A stretch of 6,335 nucleotides of DNA from NCBI GenBank assembly GCA_905211955.1, contig CAJMCT010000059.1, forward strand, positions 1 to 6,335, read 5' to 3'. The position numbers and the translations under genes were made by a program. The DNA is from an uncultured Eubacteriales bacterium. Its GTDB lineage: Bacteria; Bacillota; Clostridia; Christensenellales; Borkfalkiaceae. Of the stretch, positions 6,247 through 6,335 are shown piece by piece (within the stretch, counting starts at the first letter, position 1; each line of letters opens with the position of its first letter). The notes beneath the pieces are model-generated. The model worked only from the letters and a program-made list of their open reading frames with translations. It was not told where the DNA came from and did no database searches.

Positions 6247-6335
6247 TATACCCTATAATAAACCCTTCTTTATTTAGAACTACTTTGTCTTGAACTTTTA
6301 CGTTGTTTAAACAAAGAATATTAGTAAAATCATTA
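6239..6335 (-). CDS. C-terminal end of an upstream operon gene (partial)
   Basis: One - strand frame is open from the window edge for 31 codons and ends at TAA (6241-6239), 47 nt before the next gene. The peptide includes the string NNVKVQDKVVLNKEGFIIGY. Its alternating hydrophobic and polar residues suggest the final two strands of a beta domain. The spacing resembles the last beta domain of many glycosidases (a 'lTg...v.L...g..v' pattern), so a further sugar-cleaving enzyme in the same operon is a fair guess. The fragment is too short to assign a family. The frame, sense and position fit a real gene, but the reading rests on short evidence. Confidence 0.55.
   Translation of the reverse strand, partial: NDFTNILCLNNVKVQDKVVLNKEGFIIGYIN

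Noticed and set aside
6303..6314. 12-bp perfect palindrome TTGTTTAAACAA
   Set aside because: It falls inside the probable coding tail of the upstream gene and is almost all A and T; no promoter or second copy is visible.

Overview
The window comes from a low-GC bacterium, most likely a Gram-positive Bacillota (Clostridia-like) anaerobe. This is an inference from four things: an A+T-rich sequence, purine-rich Shine-Dalgarno sites 6 nt or so before ATG starts, a small PAP2 membrane protein whose motifs look like those of clostridial relatives, and a compact cluster of sugar-active enzymes without signal peptides. Nothing in the sequence fixes the genus, and I see no mobile element, RNA gene or CRISPR array.

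Layout. Bases 1-210 are non-coding as far as I can support; they hold a predicted promoter and an inverted repeat ahead of the first gene. A short + strand gene (211-882) encodes a six-helix membrane protein of the PAP2 phosphatase superfamily with altered signature motifs. It converges on a - strand operon that fills the rest of the window. The two are separated by 14 nt that carry a strong palindromic terminator usable from both sides. Reading on the - strand from the right edge, the operon holds the last 31 codons of an upstream gene, a 671-residue putative glycosidase of the GHL6/beta-galactosidase-trimerisation type, a 278-residue PhnP-like metallo-beta-lactamase-fold hydrolase, and an 809-residue GH31 alpha-glycosidase.

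The three complete operon genes are tightly coupled. There is 1 nt between the first two, and 11 nt between the second and third, where the third gene's ribosome binding site overlaps the second gene's stop codon. All three lack export signals, so they probably act together in the cytoplasm on an imported oligosaccharide or glycoside: two glycosidases bracketing a metal-dependent hydrolase. The substrate is unknown. The PhnP-like enzyme raises the possibility that the imported sugar carries a (cyclic) phosphodiester, a lactone or a related ester. This unusual three-enzyme cassette is the most interesting feature of the window.
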